A DNA stretch of 64,000 bases from DAOSCP01 sp035379625 (GTDB lineage Bacteria > Bacteroidota > Ignavibacteria > Ignavibacteriales > DAOSCP01), in NCBI GenBank assembly GCA_035379625.1, contig DAOSVM010000010.1, forward strand, positions 1-64,000, written 5' to 3'. A model generated the notes under the pieces. The model was not told the DNA's origin, did no database searches, and worked only from the letters and a program-made list of their open reading frames with translations. Position numbers and translations under genes: made by a program. Shown piece after piece: positions 34,828-43,371 of the stretch; position 1 is the first letter of the stretch; every line of letters begins with the position of its first letter.

Positions 34828-37653
34828 ATGATCAAAAAAACTGGAGCTTTATTATTACTTTTTATATCCTTTACTTTTGCACAAGTAATAACAGTAAGTC
34901 CAACCTTTCCAACCGATAAAGATTCATTAGACATTACTTTTAACGCTGCAGAAGGAACTAAAGGTCTAATGGGATATACAGGTGATGTTTATGTACATAT
35001 AGGAGTGATTACTGATAAAAGTACTTCTAATTCTGATTGGAAATATGTGAAAGCTTCTTGGAATACAAATTTGCCAGAATGTAAATTAAAACCTCTGGGA
35101 AATAACTTATGGCTACTAAAAATACGCCCTAATATTAGAACTTTTTTAAATGTTCCAACAAGTGAAAAAATTTTAAAAATTGCAATGGTTTTTAGAAATG
35201 CGGATGGTTCTAAAGAAGGAAAAGATGTTGGTGGCAATGATATATTTTACAGTATATATGAAGAAGGTTTACAAGTATCTTTTTTAACTCCGACTTCCAA
35301 GCATAATATACTTAATATTAATACTACTCTAACAGTCACAATTAAAGCTAAAAATGCAGTTAACATTAAACTTTATAAAAATAATCAACTTATTAGTACA
35401 AGCAATACTGATTCAATAAGCTATAACTTTACAGCTGATCAAGATGGTAAATTTTATATTAAAGCTATAGCAACAGATGCTAATAATCAAACTAAAGCTG
35501 ATTCCATATACTATGTTACACCTAAAACATTTTCATTGCAAGATCCACCTGCAGGAACAGTTGATGGAATTAATTATTATCCTGATGATCCAACAAAAGT
35601 TACTTTTGTATTAGTTGCACCTTATAAAGATAATGTTTTTGTGATAGGAGATTTTTATCAAAATAAATGGGAAATACAACCAGAATATCAAATGAGAAGA
35701 AGTGTTGATGGTAAAAGATGGTGGATAACTATAACTGGACTAACTGCTCAAAAAGAATATTTAATGCAATATCTTGTTGATGGTAAAATAAGAATTTGCG
35801 ATCCATATTCTGAAAAAATATTAAGTCCATACGATGATCAGGAAATTATTCAAAATAATATTTATCCAAACTTACAACCTTATCCTAAAGTTTATACTTC
35901 AGAAATGGTTACTTGTTTCCAAACTAATAAACCTAAGTATCAATGGCAAGTAACAAATTTTCAAAAACCTAATAAAGAAAATTTAGTTATATATGAATTA
36001 CATTTAAGAGATTTTATAAAAGAACATACATATACAAAGCTTATCGATACCTTAAATTATTTAAAATCTCTTGGTATAAATGCTATTGAATTATTACCAG
36101 TTACAGAATTTGAAGGTAATAGAAGCTGGGGATACAATCCAGTATTATACTTTGCTTTGGATAAATACTATGGTACAGAAAATGATTTTAAAAAATTCAT
36201 CGATGAATGTCATAAAAATGGAATTGCTGTAATAATCGATATGGTTTACAATCACAACTTTGGTCAATCACCATTAGTTAGATTGTATAATGAAGGAGGA
36301 TATGGAAAACCAACATCACTAAACTTATGGTTTAATGTAGAGCCCAAACATCCATTCAATGTTGGTTATGATTTTAACCACGAGAGTGAATTTACTAAAT
36401 ATTTAATCGATAGGGCTAATAAATATTGGCTTACAGAATATAAAGTTGATGGTATCAGATTCGATTTAAGTAAAGGTTTTACTCAAAATTATACTACTGA
36501 TGTTGGTGCTTGGAGTGCGAAAGATGATTCCCGTATAGCATTGTTAAAAAGAATGTATAATGAAGTAAGAAAATACGATCAAGATGCTTATCTAATTCTT
36601 GAACACCTTGCAGCAAACGATGAAGAAATTATATTAGCTAATCATGGTTTTATGCTCTGGGGAAATATGAACTATTCATATAATGAAGCATCTATGGGGT
36701 GGCTCAACAATTCAGATTTTTCAAACGTTTTAGCTTCCAATAGGGGATGGACCGTTAACAACTTAGTTAGTTATATGGAATCGCATGACGAAGAAAGATT
36801 AATGTATAAAAATTTACAATACGGGAATGCCGCTGGCAATTACAACATAAAACAATTATCAACTGCATTAGAACGCCAAAAATTAGTAGGAGCATTTTTC
36901 TTCCTTTTACCTGGTCCTAAAATGTTATGGCAATTTGGTGAATTAGGCTATGATTATAGTATAGATTACAACGGTAGAACTGGAGATAAACCTATTAGAT
37001 GGGATTACTTCTTAAATCCTGATAGAAAAAAATTATATTATACTTATTCAGAATTGATAAAAATGAAAACACAAAATCAATTATTTCAAAATATATCTAA
37101 TATTACTTATAATTTCCAAGGAGCTATAAAATCCTATAAATTATCTTTTAATGATAATAACAAAATATACGTTGTAGGAAATTTCGACGTTACAAACAGA
37201 GATGCATTTATTAATTTTGAAACTACCGGTAAATATTACAATATTTTTGAGCAAGATTCGTTAAATATTACCAATAATAATTATCAAATTACACTTATGC
37301 CAGGTGAATTTAAAGTTTTTTCAACAAAATATATAAAAATAAATAAAGACAATGTACTTTCAAACGAAATATATTATAATACTAAAGTAAATTCATATGA
37401 GTTAGAGCAGAACTATCCAAATCCATTTAATCCAACCACAACAATAAGTTTTACAGTTCCATATTCATCTCAAATCAGATTAGATGTATATAATACACAA
37501 GGCGAATTGATAAAAACATTAGTAAATGATTATAAACCAGCCGGTAAATATTTAATAAATTTTGATGCAAGTAATTTATCAAGCGGAGTTTACTTCTATA
37601 AACTTACTTCAAATAATGTTCAAATATCGAAAAAAATGATATTGATAAAATAA
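34828..37653 (+). CDS. Secreted GH13 alpha-amylase-family enzyme with T9SS sorting domain
   Basis: 941-residue exported alpha-glucan hydrolase. AGGAG precedes the ATG and a signal peptide covers the first 19 residues. Residues about 20-150 are a beta-sandwich module, about 155-230 an Ig-like module, and about 240-330 a CBM48-like module. The GH13 barrel follows: IELLPVTEF, DMVYNHN, nucleophile Asp546 in GIRFDLSKG, acid/base Glu592 in LILEHLAAN and Asp654 in SHDEER. The last 85 residues are a type A T9SS domain (NYPNPFNP ... KKMILIK). The catalytic triad is intact. The modular order resembles pullulanase- or branching-enzyme-like proteins, so the bond specificity is open. It probably acts on starch or glycogen outside the cell. 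Confidence 0.9.
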   Translation: MIKKTGALLLLFISFTFAQVITVSPTFPTDKDSLDITFNAAEGTKGLMGYTGDVYVHIGVITDKSTSNSDWKYVKASWNTNLPECKLKPLGNNLWLLKIRPNIRTFLNVPTSEKILKIAMVFRNADGSKEGKDVGGNDIFYSIYEEGLQVSFLTPTSKHNILNINTTLTVTIKAKNAVNIKLYKNNQLISTSNTDSISYNFTADQDGKFYIKAIATDANNQTKADSIYYVTPKTFSLQDPPAGTVDGINYYPDDPTKVTFVLVAPYKDNVFVIGDFYQNKWEIQPEYQMRRSVDGKRWWITITGLTAQKEYLMQYLVDGKIRICDPYSEKILSPYDDQEIIQNNIYPNLQPYPKVYTSEMVTCFQTNKPKYQWQVTNFQKPNKENLVIYELHLRDFIKEHTYTKLIDTLNYLKSLGINAIELLPVTEFEGNRSWGYNPVLYFALDKYYGTENDFKKFIDECHKNGIAVIIDMVYNHNFGQSPLVRLYNEGGYGKPTSLNLWFNVEPKHPFNVGYDFNHESEFTKYLIDRANKYWLTEYKVDGIRFDLSKGFTQNYTTDVGAWSAKDDSRIALLKRMYNEVRKYDQDAYLILEHLAANDEEIILANHGFMLWGNMNYSYNEASMGWLNNSDFSNVLASNRGWTVNNLVSYMESHDEERLMYKNLQYGNAAGNYNIKQLSTALERQKLVGAFFFLLPGPKMLWQFGELGYDYSIDYNGRTGDKPIRWDYFLNPDRKKLYYTYSELIKMKTQNQLFQNISNITYNFQGAIKSYKLSFNDNNKIYVVGNFDVTNRDAFINFETTGKYYNIFEQDSLNITNNNYQITLMPGEFKVFSTKYIKINKDNVLSNEIYYNTKVNSYELEQNYPNPFNPTTTISFTVPYSSQIRLDVYNTQGELIKTLVNDYKPAGKYLINFDASNLSSGVYFYKLTSNNVQISKKMILIK

Positions 37654-37656
37654 TTA

Positions 37657-37687
37657 AAAGAGCTCCCTTAAAAGGGGAGCTTTTTTT
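37657..37687 (+). terminator. Rho-independent terminator of the GH13 gene
   Basis: AGCTCCC and GGGGAGCT form the stem with a TTAAAA-type loop, followed by seven T. It ends 5 bp before repeat element copy B. Confidence 0.87.
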
Positions 37688-37692
37688 ATTTA

Positions 37693-38080
37693 TTAGCTCA
37701 GACAGTATAAGCTTAAGCCCCTTGCGGCTTGTGACAAGCCGCAAGGGGCCAGCGGGCCGGAACGGCCCGCTAAAATTTTGCCACCATTTTAAAAGGTGGG
37801 AAAAAAAATGTAGAGTGGCATTAATATGCCACCTTTTGGCATTGATATGCCACTCGGTGGCACGGAATTTTCCACGTTGTGGCAAAAATAAATGTAATGT
37901 GGCATTGATATGCCGTGTGGTGGCAGGGAAAAATTGCCACCTTGGCAAAATGTGGCACGCAAATTTAAAAGGTGGCAATTATATCGTATATACAATATAA
38001 TTGTCACCTTTATTTTTTTGCAAGAATTGCAAAAGCCGCACAACTTCAGTTGTGCGGCACGCTTACACCGTCTGAGCTAA
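37693..38080 (+). repeat. Full-length inverted-repeat element, copy B (388 bp)
   Basis: Termini are TTAGCTCAGACAGTATAAGC and GCTTACACCGTCTGAGCTAA. The left hairpin (37717-37749) pairs GCCCCTTGCGGCTTG with its complement; relative to copies A and C one A-T pair is replaced by G-C. The second hairpin AGCGGGCC-GGAA-CGGCCCGCT is perfect here. The core holds repeated GTGGCA...TGCCAC words and closes with GGTGGCAATTATATCG...AATTGTCACC. The right hairpin is CCGCACAACT-TC-AGTTGTGCGG. It has the same orientation as copies A and C. It fills most of the gap between the GH13 gene and a small membrane-protein gene; 38081-38181 is AT-rich and shows nothing else. Confidence 0.92.
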
Positions 38081-38181
38081 TGAAATAACCCAAAAAATAT
38101 ATTTAAAAATTTTCGACTAACTGTTTTTTGTTTTTAATTATTTATGGTTATATTTAATAATCTAATAAATAATTTTTTATT

Positions 38182-38460
38182 ATGGATTTAATAACCTTAA
38201 TCTATATAATATCATCTTTTTTATTTATTGTAATTATTGTTTTTGCTACTGTTTCTTATATTATATACAAAAGAAAAAAGAAAATACACAATCAATTAGA
38301 TATAGTACAAGAAGAAACCAGTATTAACAAAGAAATTGAGCATCTTCAATCTTTTATAGTAGAAAAAAATATACAACCTGAAGAGAAAGACGAAAGCCCA
38401 TTCAAAAAAGTTGAGATAAGTGAAGAAAAACCTAAAAAAAGAGATATTAAGTTTAATTAG
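38182..38460 (+). CDS. Small single-span membrane protein of unknown function
   Basis: 92 residues. One strong membrane helix at residues about 4-29 is followed by YKRKKKIHN, then a charged, mostly acidic/lysine-rich tail without recognisable domain. The arrangement suggests an N-out/C-in anchor with a cytosolic tail. I do not recognise the family. The stop overlaps the stop of the convergent TPR gene by 4 bp. Codon use is like its neighbours. It could be real but is supported only by the helix-plus-charged-tail design and clean spacing. Confidence 0.55.
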   Translation: MDLITLIYIISSFLFIVIIVFATVSYIIYKRKKKIHNQLDIVQEETSINKEIEHLQSFIVEKNIQPEEKDESPFKKVEISEEKPKKRDIKFN

Positions 38461-40088
38461 TTCATATTTAATTTTGTTTTAATTTTATATATCATACTAT
38501 AAAGTTTTTCTTCTTCGGCTGGATTGTATTTAACTGCATTTTCCCAATCTTCAACCGCTTGTTTGAGATATCTTAAGTGATAATTTGCAAAACCACGTAA
38601 TTTATATGCTTCAGCACACTTAGGATCAACATGTATTGCTTTATTTGTATCTGCTAAAACTTCTTCGTATTTTTCTAATTGTAAATAAGCCTTAGCTCTT
38701 AAGCATAAAATTTTTGTATCATTTGGTTTGATTTCCAATGCTTTTTTAAAATCATTAGTTGCAGGAATAAAATCCTGAGATTTAAGTCTAAAAATTCCTC
38801 GTTGAACATAAGCATCTAAAAACATAGGATCTATATTAATTGCTTTTGTTATATCATCGATAGCCCCTTTTTTATCGTATAATTCCCATTTTGCTTTAGC
38901 ACGATTAACAAAGGCTGTTGTATATTTAGAATCAATTTCTATAGCATGTGTAAAATCGCTTGCAGCATCTGCATATTCTTTTAGTTTAAGCTTTGCCATA
39001 CCACGCAAATTATAAGCAAAAGAATATTCAGGATTAAAGCTTACAGCTTTACTACAATATTCAATACACTCCTTAAAATTTTTTAGAATATAATAAATTT
39101 GAGCTATTTTATAATATGCCGAGTATTCTGTTGGATCTAATTCGGTACATTTTAAAAGATCTTCAATAGCTTCATTATATTGTTTCAAATGTGTAAGTAC
39201 ATCAGCCTTTTGAATATAACATTTAGGATTTTCAGGAGCTAATTCTATGCATTTTTTTCTATCTTCAAGGGCTTCTTCATATCTTTTATTCTTTTCATAT
39301 ACTGATGCTCTAAAGTCATATGCATCAAAATAATCATCTTTAATTTCAAAAACTTTACTAAGATACATTAAACATGTTTCAACATTGTTTCTTTTCTCTT
39401 CCATAATAGCATAAAAGTAATAAGCTAAATACGAATTAGGATGTAATTTTAAAGCTGTATCCAAATTTTCTTTTGCATCCTTAAATTCATTTAATTCAAC
39501 ATGACATATTGCTCTATAAATATATGCATCTGTATAATTATGATTAATTTCCAAAACCTGATTAAATATAACTATAGCTTTCTTAAAATCATTTTCTTTA
39601 TATTTTACATAACCACTTAAAAATAACGCTTCAATATTATCAGGCAATATTTTAAAAGCTCTTTCTAAAACTGAATAGGCGTCATTATAGGCTTCGCTAT
39701 GAATAAGCATTTTACCGTAAGCAGTAAGAATATCTGAATTATTTTTATCAGCCTGATAAGCTTTTCTTATATAATCAAAAGCTTTATCAAAATTATTTAA
39801 TTTCAAATATGATAGTGAATAATAATAATTCATAATTGGCTTATATTTAGGATCAGGATTAAGTTCATTAACTTTATTAAGTAAATTTATACACTCTTCA
39901 AATTCATTTTTATTAAAATGAAGAATTGCTTTATAATAATAAGGTAAAAAATGTTCTTCATCATTTTCGATAGCATGCTCAATTTTTTCCAGAACAGCTT
40001 CAAAATTCTTATCTTTTAGCAAAGATGGTATATCATATAAATATTCTTCTATATTAAGTTTTTTCTTAAAAAATGAAAAAATGCCCAT
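38457..40088 (-). CDS. Tetratricopeptide-repeat protein
   Basis: 543 residues made almost wholly of 34-residue TPR units, at least a dozen, recognisable by the W/L-G-Y-A-F-A-P pattern (for example YKIAQIYYILKNFKECIEYC, and AYNLRGMAKLKLKEYADAA). There is no signal peptide: the N-terminus MGIFSFFKKKLNIEEYLYD is short and basic, so it is probably cytosolic or membrane-peripheral. TPR solenoids bind partner proteins; none is identifiable. It starts 8 bp after the MenC-like gene on the same strand, suggesting co-transcription. Confidence 0.88.
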   Translation of the reverse strand: MGIFSFFKKKLNIEEYLYDIPSLLKDKNFEAVLEKIEHAIENDEEHFLPYYYKAILHFNKNEFEECINLLNKVNELNPDPKYKPIMNYYYSLSYLKLNNFDKAFDYIRKAYQADKNNSDILTAYGKMLIHSEAYNDAYSVLERAFKILPDNIEALFLSGYVKYKENDFKKAIVIFNQVLEINHNYTDAYIYRAICHVELNEFKDAKENLDTALKLHPNSYLAYYFYAIMEEKRNNVETCLMYLSKVFEIKDDYFDAYDFRASVYEKNKRYEEALEDRKKCIELAPENPKCYIQKADVLTHLKQYNEAIEDLLKCTELDPTEYSAYYKIAQIYYILKNFKECIEYCSKAVSFNPEYSFAYNLRGMAKLKLKEYADAASDFTHAIEIDSKYTTAFVNRAKAKWELYDKKGAIDDITKAINIDPMFLDAYVQRGIFRLKSQDFIPATNDFKKALEIKPNDTKILCLRAKAYLQLEKYEEVLADTNKAIHVDPKCAEAYKLRGFANYHLRYLKQAVEDWENAVKYNPAEEEKLYSMIYKIKTKLNMN

Positions 40089-40096
40089 TTTAATAC

Positions 40097-41035
40097 CTAA
40101 ATTACTTTTATAAAATTATTTTCTATTTTTAGGTCTAAATACTCTTCTTCTTTATAAAGATTTATAGTAGATAGTCCATGTGTTTCATTACCAAACAAAG
40201 AAGCAATATTTATCAAGTGTTTAACACCAATATTACTCTCATACATACTGGAAATTATTACTCTTTTATTTTTTACTTTTTTTCTTATTTCATTAAAGTA
40301 AAAAAAGCCACCTATATTTGAAGGTTTAGCAACTATAACATTAAATAAATCGCTAATAATTATTTCTTCAAAATTTTTTCTATCCCTAATATACTCATCA
40401 ACAGCAATTTTTTTTGGGAATAGATTTTCTAATTTAATTAAATAATCAATATTAGCAACAGGATCTTCAATATAATCGAAATTATATTTAATTAAGTTTT
40501 CAATGTTCTTTTTTGCATCTTCAAAATTCCAAGCTCCATTAACATCAAATTTAAGAATTACATCAGGGAACAATTTAATAATAAATTCAATAATTTCAAT
40601 ATCTTCAGAAAAATTGTTTCTTCCTAATTTAACTTTTATTGTTTTTATATTATTGTTTTTATAAAAGATTATTTTTTCACTAAGTTGTTTTTTATTCAAA
40701 AAGGGAATAAATCCATTTATTAAAACATTATTATAATTTATACCAAATATATTTGAGATTATTTGATCAAAACCAAATTCTATTTTTGGATTATCAATAC
40801 TTTTTAAAAAAGTAATAGCATTTTCAAATGATAAATTATTTTCTAATTTACTAAAAGAGTGTATATAATTTAATAATGAGCTTTTTAAATTATTTTCAAA
40901 GTTAGAAATTTCACCAATAAATTTATGAAAACAGTTTTCATAAATTAAAAAAAATATATTGTTATTATAATAAATTTTACCTGAAACTCTAATAGGTTCT
41001 TTTAATGAATAAATTTTTTCTTGAAAATATAACAT
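40097..41035 (-). CDS. menC: Enolase-superfamily enzyme, o-succinylbenzoate synthase-like
   Basis: 312 residues with the muconate-lactonising/MenC arrangement. The catalytic KxK is IKVKLG (about residue 130). Metal ligands are Asp in KFDVNGAW, Glu in YIEDPV and Asp in AVDEYI. The second catalytic Lys is in VAKPSNIGG. The C-terminal segment IISSMYESNIGVKHLINIAS fits MenC closely, since OSB synthases carry SSxxES-type sequences. The N-terminal capping domain is short and divergent. OSB synthase would serve menaquinone synthesis, but no other men genes are present. Other enolase-superfamily activities such as dipeptide epimerase cannot be excluded. Confidence 0.75.
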   Translation of the reverse strand: MLYFQEKIYSLKEPIRVSGKIYYNNNIFFLIYENCFHKFIGEISNFENNLKSSLLNYIHSFSKLENNLSFENAITFLKSIDNPKIEFGFDQIISNIFGINYNNVLINGFIPFLNKKQLSEKIIFYKNNNIKTIKVKLGRNNFSEDIEIIEFIIKLFPDVILKFDVNGAWNFEDAKKNIENLIKYNFDYIEDPVANIDYLIKLENLFPKKIAVDEYIRDRKNFEEIIISDLFNVIVAKPSNIGGFFYFNEIRKKVKNKRVIISSMYESNIGVKHLINIASLFGNETHGLSTINLYKEEEYLDLKIENNFIKVI

Positions 41036-41196
41036 ATTTAATTTAAAACAAATTATATACCAAACGGAAAATAAAAAAATAATAAAAAAAATAATAAATT
41101 AATTTGCTTTTAGTAAATTTAAATGTTATCTTGTAATTGGATTTAAAAAATCCACGGTAATTAACAAATGTCTCAATTAAATTTTAGGGTAATTTT

Positions 41197-41466
41197 ATGA
41201 ATCTTTTTGTTGGAAACCTTGATTTCAAGGTTAAAAGTAATTATTTAGCAGAACTTTTCGGACAATATGGAAAAGTTACATCTGCAAGAGTAATCACAGA
41301 TAAGGAAACAGGTAGAAGTAGAGGATTTGGTTTCGTAGAAATGGAAAACGAATCTGAAGCAAAATCTGCAATTGAAAAATTGAATGGAACAGATTTCAGA
41401 AATCGTTCTATTTCTGTAAACGAAGCTCGACCAAAAGAAACTTCCAATCGAACATATAGTAGATAA
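41197..41466 (+). CDS. Single-RRM RNA-binding protein
   Basis: 89-residue cytosolic protein consisting of one RNA-recognition motif. RNP2 is LFVGNL at residues 3-8 and RNP1 is RGFGFVEM at residues 43-50. The tail after the domain is short and basic (NEARPKETSNRTYSR). It lacks the glycine-rich tail of cyanobacterial Rbp proteins. Such proteins are common in the Bacteroidota, usually as post-transcriptional regulators or cold-shock type proteins. An AGGG site precedes the ATG. It is monocistronic, followed by a hairpin and a terminator. Confidence 0.93.
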   Translation: MNLFVGNLDFKVKSNYLAELFGQYGKVTSARVITDKETGRSRGFGFVEMENESEAKSAIEKLNGTDFRNRSISVNEARPKETSNRTYSR

Positions 41467-41485
41467 TATATAGTCCGAGCATTTA

Positions 41486-41502
41486 ACTGTAGTCTCTACA
41501 GT
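41486..41502 (+). other. Short perfect hairpin in the 3' region of the RRM gene
   Basis: ACTGTAG-TCT-CTACAGT gives a 7-bp perfect stem, 20 bp after the RRM stop and 8 bp before the terminator. It has no T-run, so it is not a terminator itself. Confidence 0.55.
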
Positions 41503-41510
41503 AGTTTCCT

Positions 41511-41536
41511 AAAAGCACCTGAAAAGGTGCTTTTTT
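41511..41536 (+). terminator. Rho-independent terminator of the RRM gene
   Basis: AAAAGCACCT-GAAA-AGGTGCTTTT has a perfect 10-bp stem and runs into further T residues. Confidence 0.9.
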
Positions 41537-41596
41537 TATATTTAAATTACATTACATTTTTGTATATTTACTTTTTCGAAATAAAAAGGATTTAAA

Positions 41597-42100
41597 ATGA
41601 ACAATATGTGGTCACCTTGGAGATCTCAGTACATTGAATCTTTTCACAAAGAAAAAAAAGAAGAAAAATGCATATTTTGCAATATGGAAGATGTAGATCC
41701 TAAAGGTTTAGACAATTTATTAATTTATAAAGGGAAATTATCCTACATTATTATGAATTTGTATCCTTATAATAATGGTCATTTAATGGTTATACCTTAT
41801 AAACATACATCAAACTTCCAAGATTTAAATAATGAAGAATTAATAGAAATGATGGATTTATTGAAATTAGCACAACAAGCCCTTACAGAAATATTGCATC
41901 CAGAAGGGTTTAATATCGGGTTAAATCAAGGTAAGTGTGCAGGAGCTGGCATAGATCAACATTTACATTTTCATATAGTTCCAAGATGGAATGGTGATAC
42001 TAATTTTATGCCAGTATTAGGAGAAGTAAAAATTATTTCACAAGATTTGATAGATACAAAGAAGAAATTACAAAATTATATTGTGAGTAAACATTTATGA
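41597..42100 (+). CDS. HIT family hydrolase
   Basis: 167-residue histidine-triad protein, probably a dinucleoside polyphosphate or nucleotide hydrolase/transferase. The triad motif is HLHFHIVPRW near residue 120. The conserved N-terminal segment is WSPWRSQYIE, and a zinc-binding pair is hinted at by CIFCNMEDVD. NLYPYNNGHLMVIPYKH is also a typical HIT segment. This is the branch often annotated as AP4A phosphorylase/HIT in the Bacteroidota. It overlaps the following transporter gene by 4 bp. The substrate is not determined. Confidence 0.92.
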   Translation: MNNMWSPWRSQYIESFHKEKKEEKCIFCNMEDVDPKGLDNLLIYKGKLSYIIMNLYPYNNGHLMVIPYKHTSNFQDLNNEELIEMMDLLKLAQQALTEILHPEGFNIGLNQGKCAGAGIDQHLHFHIVPRWNGDTNFMPVLGEVKIISQDLIDTKKKLQNYIVSKHL

Positions 42101-43371
42101 AAGGATTTAAAAAGGAATTTTATATAGCAAATTTAGTTGAAATGTTTGAAAGATTAGCATATTATGGTGTATTTATATCAATAACTATTTTTCTTACGGA
42201 TGTAGTAGGATTTACTGATATCGAGTCAGCGTGGATAAGTGGTTTATTCTCAGCCGGATTATATTTTTTACCGCCATTTAGTGGAGCAATAGCTGATAAA
42301 ATTGGTTTCAGAAAAGCAATGCTTTTTTCATTTTCTATGTTAACATTAGGTTATTCAATTTTAGGACTATTGCCATATAAACTAACTGTTATTCCGGCTT
42401 TATTTATTGTAATGATAGGTGGTTCTTTTATTAAATCTTTAATCACCGGAACGGTTGCACTAACAACAACTGAAGAAACGCGTGCAAAAGGTTATTCAAT
42501 ATTTTATTTAATGGTAAATATAGGTGCATTTTTAGGAAAAACTTTTGCTTATCCGTTAAGGTTAGACTATGGAATAACAACAGTGAATATTTTCTCTGGT
42601 ATTATGTCATTTTTGGCATTAATTATCGTTTATTTCTTCTATAGCAATTTACAAAAAGGGGATAACGGTAAGTCACTAAAAGATATATGGGGTTCTTTAA
42701 TTATTGTCTTAAAAAATTTCAAATTAGTAACTATCATTTTGATAGTAACCGGTTTTTGGATAATCCAACATCAAATGTATGCAACAATGCCAAAATATAT
42801 TATTAGGATAGTCGGTAAAGAAGCATCTCCAGAATGGATTGCTAACGTTAATCCATTTGTTGTAATTATTTCTGTTTATTTTGTAACACATTTTATGAAA
42901 AAAGTTACATCAGTATCTAGTATAATTGTTGGAATGTTGCTAATGCCTATTTCTGCTTTGATTATGTCATTAGGATATCAATTAAGTAACTATACAAATA
43001 ATGTTAATCTTTTTTCAATTATATCACTTCACCCATATACCTTTACAATGATAATGGGAATTGTATTCCAGGGTTTAGCTGAAAGTTTTATATCCCCCCG
43101 ATATTTAGAATTTTTTTCTAAACAAGCTCCAGAAGGGCAAGAAGGACTGTACTTAGGTTTTAGCCATTTACATTCATTTTTATCATCAATATTAGGATTT
43201 GGTATATCAGGCTACTTGTTATCATGGTATTGTCCTGATCCAAAATTATATAGCTCAGAACAATTACCATATATTTATCAAAAAGCTCACTACATTTGGT
43301 ATTACTTTGCTGCAATAGGTGGACTTTCGGCATTAGGAATGATCTTCTACAAAATTAAATTTAAACTATGA
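42097..43371 (+). CDS. Major facilitator (POT/peptide-type) transporter
   Basis: 424 residues and about 12 membrane helices. The N-terminus FYIANLVEMFERLAYYGVF resembles the E-x-x-E-R-F/x-Y-Y-G motif of proton-coupled oligopeptide transporters (only partly conserved here). The MFS loop motif GAIADKIGFRKAM lies between helices 2 and 3. It is therefore placed in the POT-like branch with moderate confidence; sugar or other substrates cannot be excluded. Its ATG overlaps the HIT gene stop. Its stop overlaps the convergent esterase gene by 6 bp. The substrate is unknown. Confidence 0.82.
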   Translation: MKGFKKEFYIANLVEMFERLAYYGVFISITIFLTDVVGFTDIESAWISGLFSAGLYFLPPFSGAIADKIGFRKAMLFSFSMLTLGYSILGLLPYKLTVIPALFIVMIGGSFIKSLITGTVALTTTEETRAKGYSIFYLMVNIGAFLGKTFAYPLRLDYGITTVNIFSGIMSFLALIIVYFFYSNLQKGDNGKSLKDIWGSLIIVLKNFKLVTIILIVTGFWIIQHQMYATMPKYIIRIVGKEASPEWIANVNPFVVIISVYFVTHFMKKVTSVSSIIVGMLLMPISALIMSLGYQLSNYTNNVNLFSIISLHPYTFTMIMGIVFQGLAESFISPRYLEFFSKQAPEGQEGLYLGFSHLHSFLSSILGFGISGYLLSWYCPDPKLYSSEQLPYIYQKAHYIWYYFAAIGGLSALGMIFYKIKFKL

